A DNA stretch of 39,150 bases from an uncultured Muribaculaceae bacterium. Lineage in GTDB: Bacteria > Bacteroidota > Bacteroidia > Bacteroidales > Muribaculaceae. The translations under genes were made by a program, and so were the position numbers. Of the stretch, positions 36,991 to 39,150 are shown piece by piece. Every line of letters starts with the position of its first letter. Position 1 is the stretch's first letter. Location of the stretch: assembly GCA_910583795.1 (NCBI GenBank), contig CAJTZQ010000034.1, positions 1-39,150 of the forward strand, given 5' to 3'. Below the pieces are notes generated by a model. The model had not been told where the DNA came from. It did no database searches and saw nothing but the letters and a program-made list of their open reading frames with translations.

Positions 36991-38715
36991 TTATTCCGCT
37001 CCCGAAGCATAAAGCCCGATCACCGTACCTGTGAATCCTCCCGCCACATTTGTGGATGTGAACCCGGCATCAATACCGTCAGCTATTGACTCCCAAGTTT
37101 CCCCGCCATCTGTAGAAAAAAGGAAGGAATAGTCAAGTCCTTCTCCTTTAACTTTAAAATCAAGCGTGCTTAAAGAAGATTCTATTTTTTTCTCTGCAAG
37201 CCGCTCCACACCAGAATCAGATACCTTACGCAATTCAATATAATGGTCTTCTCCCCTCTTTGCTCTGGCAAGATAATACTGATGTGTCTCATCTTTCAGC
37301 AGAAGGATTCCTGAACTTTGGTTGTCATTTTCCGGCACAAAGGTGAGCCTTGTTTCTGCATTAAAGTTATGATGATTGATTCTGCGGCATACGTACGGAA
37401 GCTGCGCTTTCTCGTTTGATTTTACTTCAGCACATTTAACAGTGAGATAACCCGGATTTTTCGTTAATGAATAAAAATCGGAAGCAGGTCCGCGCAGGGT
37501 CATCCATTCCATACTCAAAGTTGAGTCGTTAAACTCATCAATTCGAGTATAATTACCGAATGTCACATTTTCTACTCTCTTCACACCGGGCTTTTTCACA
37601 ATGAGAGGAACCGTTTCTCCCTCCTTCATGAAATATGGCCAACCTTCTTCAGTCCATTTCACGGGCATCATGAAAGTTTCACGCCCAAGATTCTCCTTGT
37701 CGTCGGCAACAGGACGCACGGCAAGAAATACTCCCCACCAATCGCCTTCAGGAGTTTTGACAAGGTCGGCATGTCCGGCACAGGTTACCGGGTTCTTTCG
37801 GTTAGGGTCAAGTGTACGCTGAGTAAGGATGGGATTTCCTGAATATGGAGTATAGGGTCCAAATGGGGTGTCGCCTCTATAGATCACTTCACTATGCCAG
37901 CCACCTGTTCCCCCTTCGGCAGTCATAAGATAATATTTACCTTTTTCCTTATATATATGGGGACCCTCACACCAGATCGGTTTTTCTTCCGGACGACATC
38001 CTTTATTGACAACTATCTTCCGCTCTCCGACACATTTGTCTGTCGCGGGATCAAACTCCACGACTCTGACCGTGCGATGACCGGGGTATTCCGGCTTCCC
38101 ATCAGGAGCATCGTCATTGTTTACGATATAGCCTTTACCATTTTCGTCAAAGAAAAACGCTGGGTCAATGCCCAGGACTTCCGGAAGCATTATAGGGTCG
38201 CTCCATTCGCCGAAAGGATCTTTCGTCTTTACAAAGAAGTTGCCGTCGCCGACATTAGTAGTGATCATGTAATATGTCTTGTTCGTAGGATTGTAGGCAA
38301 TTGCCGGAGCGAATATCCCACCACTGACATGCTGCTTCTCCATATTTCGCAATTGAGACGGGCGACTTAGCACGTGCCCAATTTGTTTCCAATTGACCAG
38401 ATCGCGGCTATGGAAAATTGGGACGCCGGGGAAAAAAGTGAAAGTCGAAGTCACAAGGAAATAATCGCCATCTCCATTTGTGCATATCGATGGATCGGAA
38501 TACCACCCCGCAAGCACTGGATTATAGAATGAGCTTTCATCGGGAAGTGGATTCGCATTGTAGATAGAGTCATTGCCTTCATATTTGAATGAATCAAATA
38601 TGGCAACCGAACTCTGCGGATCAATTCCTGCGGCATCAGCATTGCTGGCAAAGCAGCTTGACAATGCCGGGAGAGCAATCGCTGCAAGTGTGATGTAGGT
38701 GAGTTTAGCGTTCAT
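36991..38715 (-). CDS. GH43 lipoprotein with C-terminal concanavalin-like domain (GH43_12-like), first gene of the locus
   Basis: This is a beta-xylosidase or alpha-L-arabinofuranosidase of 574 residues. The signal ends LPALSSC (Cys21), a good lipobox. The propeller carries Asp74 in GWYSDPSIC, Asp184 in LGIDPAFFF and Glu250 in IWCEGPHIY. Residues about 370-574 are the beta-sandwich typical of this GH43 group (GILLLKDETHQYYLARAK), which usually completes the active site. It precedes xusA, so an enzyme, not SusC, opens the transcript. In published core xylan clusters xusA is usually the first gene, so this is a local variation. A -7 element lies 22 bases before the start. Confidence 0.92.
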   Translation of the reverse strand: MNAKLTYITLAAIALPALSSCFASNADAAGIDPQSSVAIFDSFKYEGNDSIYNANPLPDESSFYNPVLAGWYSDPSICTNGDGDYFLVTSTFTFFPGVPIFHSRDLVNWKQIGHVLSRPSQLRNMEKQHVSGGIFAPAIAYNPTNKTYYMITTNVGDGNFFVKTKDPFGEWSDPIMLPEVLGIDPAFFFDENGKGYIVNNDDAPDGKPEYPGHRTVRVVEFDPATDKCVGERKIVVNKGCRPEEKPIWCEGPHIYKEKGKYYLMTAEGGTGGWHSEVIYRGDTPFGPYTPYSGNPILTQRTLDPNRKNPVTCAGHADLVKTPEGDWWGVFLAVRPVADDKENLGRETFMMPVKWTEEGWPYFMKEGETVPLIVKKPGVKRVENVTFGNYTRIDEFNDSTLSMEWMTLRGPASDFYSLTKNPGYLTVKCAEVKSNEKAQLPYVCRRINHHNFNAETRLTFVPENDNQSSGILLLKDETHQYYLARAKRGEDHYIELRKVSDSGVERLAEKKIESSLSTLDFKVKGEGLDYSFLFSTDGGETWESIADGIDAGFTSTNVAGGFTGTVIGLYASGAE

Positions 38716-38920
38716 AGGTTATGTTTTATTTGTGCGCAAAATTAATCATCTACCACTCCTTGATAATACACTGATTTGTCTATTGCGTTTTTATTTGTAA
38801 CATGATGCCATATTCTCGTATCATACACGTTCATATTTGTAGTATATTATTTATAAAGTATTAACAATAAACCTATTATATCTATTATTAAATTATTAAG
38901 ACAATTAAAAATCGTTGTTA

Positions 38921-38952
38921 TAAAAAACCGGTCAACTGCTGGTTGACCGGTT
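38921..38952 (-). terminator. xylA terminator
   Basis: AACCGGTCAAC (38926-38936) pairs with GTTGACCGGTT (38942-38952) around a 5-base loop. On the minus strand the stem is followed by TTTTTTATAA, a classical intrinsic terminator. It lies about 150 bases after the xylA stop codon. Confidence 0.85.
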
Positions 38953-38978
38953 CAATCATTCAAATATATATTATGTAA

Positions 38979-39094
38979 GAGTTGTGAGTTGTGAGATATG
39001 AGTTGTGAGATATGAGTTGTGAGTTGTGAGTCTTGAGTCAAATCTATTCAATCTCAAAACTCAAAACTCACAACTCAAAACTCACAACTCAAAA
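38979..39094. repeat. Heptamer-phased inverted repeat in the 3' region of xylA
   Basis: From 38979 to 39041 nine consecutive 7-base units begin with GAG (mostly GAGTTGT, also GAGATAT, GAGTCTT and GAGTCAA). After an 11-base spacer, six units CTCAAAA or CTCACAA run from 39053 to 39094. The two sides are complementary in GAG/CTC and partly in the other bases, so the transcript could fold into a long imperfect hairpin between the xylA stop and its terminator. Confidence 0.9.
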
Positions 39095-39099
39095 CTTAA

Positions 39100-39150
39100 T
39101 TAAGCATACATGTTGATGATAGCCTCATAGAGCTCCTGCTTGCCGGAAGT
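39100..39150 (-). CDS. xylA: Xylose isomerase, C-terminal end (partial, runs off the window)
   Basis: Only the last 16 codons and the TAA stop (39100-39102) are in the window, reading SGKQELYEAIINMYA after one Thr. SGKQE followed by a short helix and a terminal Tyr is the usual end of bacterial xylose isomerases. Xylose isomerase converts D-xylose to D-xylulose in the cytoplasm, which fits a place directly upstream of the xylan operon. A terminator separates it from that operon. The identification rests on a short tail and on context. Confidence 0.75.
   Translation of the reverse strand, partial: TSGKQELYEAIINMYA

Larger units (their letters stand above)
38716..39099. promoter_or_regulatory. 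Region between xylA and the xylan operon: operon promoter, xylA terminator and 7-base repeats
   Basis: There is no gene here. On the minus strand TAATTTTG at 38737-38744 is a -7 match for the operon; the -33 TTTG is absent, which would suit an activator-dependent promoter. ATTTGT (plus strand) occurs at 38774-38779 and 38793-38798, 19 bases apart, just upstream of the -33 position, and again at 38835-38840. The xylA terminator and a heptamer repeat tract fill 38921-39094. I see nothing else in 38845-38920, which is AT-rich. Confidence 0.5.

Noticed and set aside
38979..39094. CRISPR-like array
   Set aside because: The units are 7 bases without spacers, and no cas genes are near.
1..39150. 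tRNA, rRNA, insertion sequences or prophage genes
   Set aside because: I found no transposase or integrase motifs, and no tRNA- or rRNA-like segments in the gaps.

Overview
The window looks like a chromosomal segment of a gut Bacteroidales, most likely a Muribaculaceae, Prevotella or Bacteroides relative. The reasons are the two SusC/SusD outer-membrane pairs, the many lipoprotein signals on surface enzymes, promoters of the Bacteroidetes type (TTTG, about 20 bases, TAnnTTTG) and the absence of clear Shine-Dalgarno sites. The exact genus cannot be read from the sequence.

Positions 1-13400 hold unlinked housekeeping and scavenging genes. They are a secreted C1B aminopeptidase (pepC), a convergent glutamate synthase large subunit (gltB, without gltD beside it), a secreted C69 dipeptidase, a YeiH-type membrane protein, a secreted dipeptidyl peptidase IV (S9B) and a YitT-type membrane protein. 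Clear palindromic terminators separate most of these units, and recognisable promoters precede several.

Positions 13581-38715 are one long minus-strand polysaccharide utilization locus for (arabino)xylan. In transcription order it encodes a GH43 lipoprotein, then a core matching the published xusA-xusB-xusC-xusD-xusE-xyn10C arrangement (two SusC/SusD pairs, a surface glycan-binding protein and a GH10 xylanase split by carbohydrate-binding modules). A CE1 esterase, a GH43-CBM6 enzyme, a CE6-like esterase, a GPH sugar symporter, a second GH10, a cytosolic GH43 and a GH95 follow. The 3' end of xylA (xylose isomerase) lies just upstream on the same strand. Together these describe surface cutting of xylan, import, periplasmic trimming and de-esterification, inner-membrane uptake of short oligosaccharides, cytosolic release of xylose and isomerisation to xylulose. 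No glucuronidase and no regulator is visible in the window.

The least expected signals are non-coding. Both ends of the window carry repeat tracts with a strict 7-base period. The one behind xylA forms a long imperfect inverted repeat built of nine GAGnnnn units facing six CTCAAAA/CTCACAA units. Other points are the orphan gltB with a palindrome in its leader, a competing-stem leader before the yeiH-like gene, hairpins inside the xylan operon, a SusC protein without the usual N-terminal domain and an unassigned C-terminal module on the CE6-like esterase.
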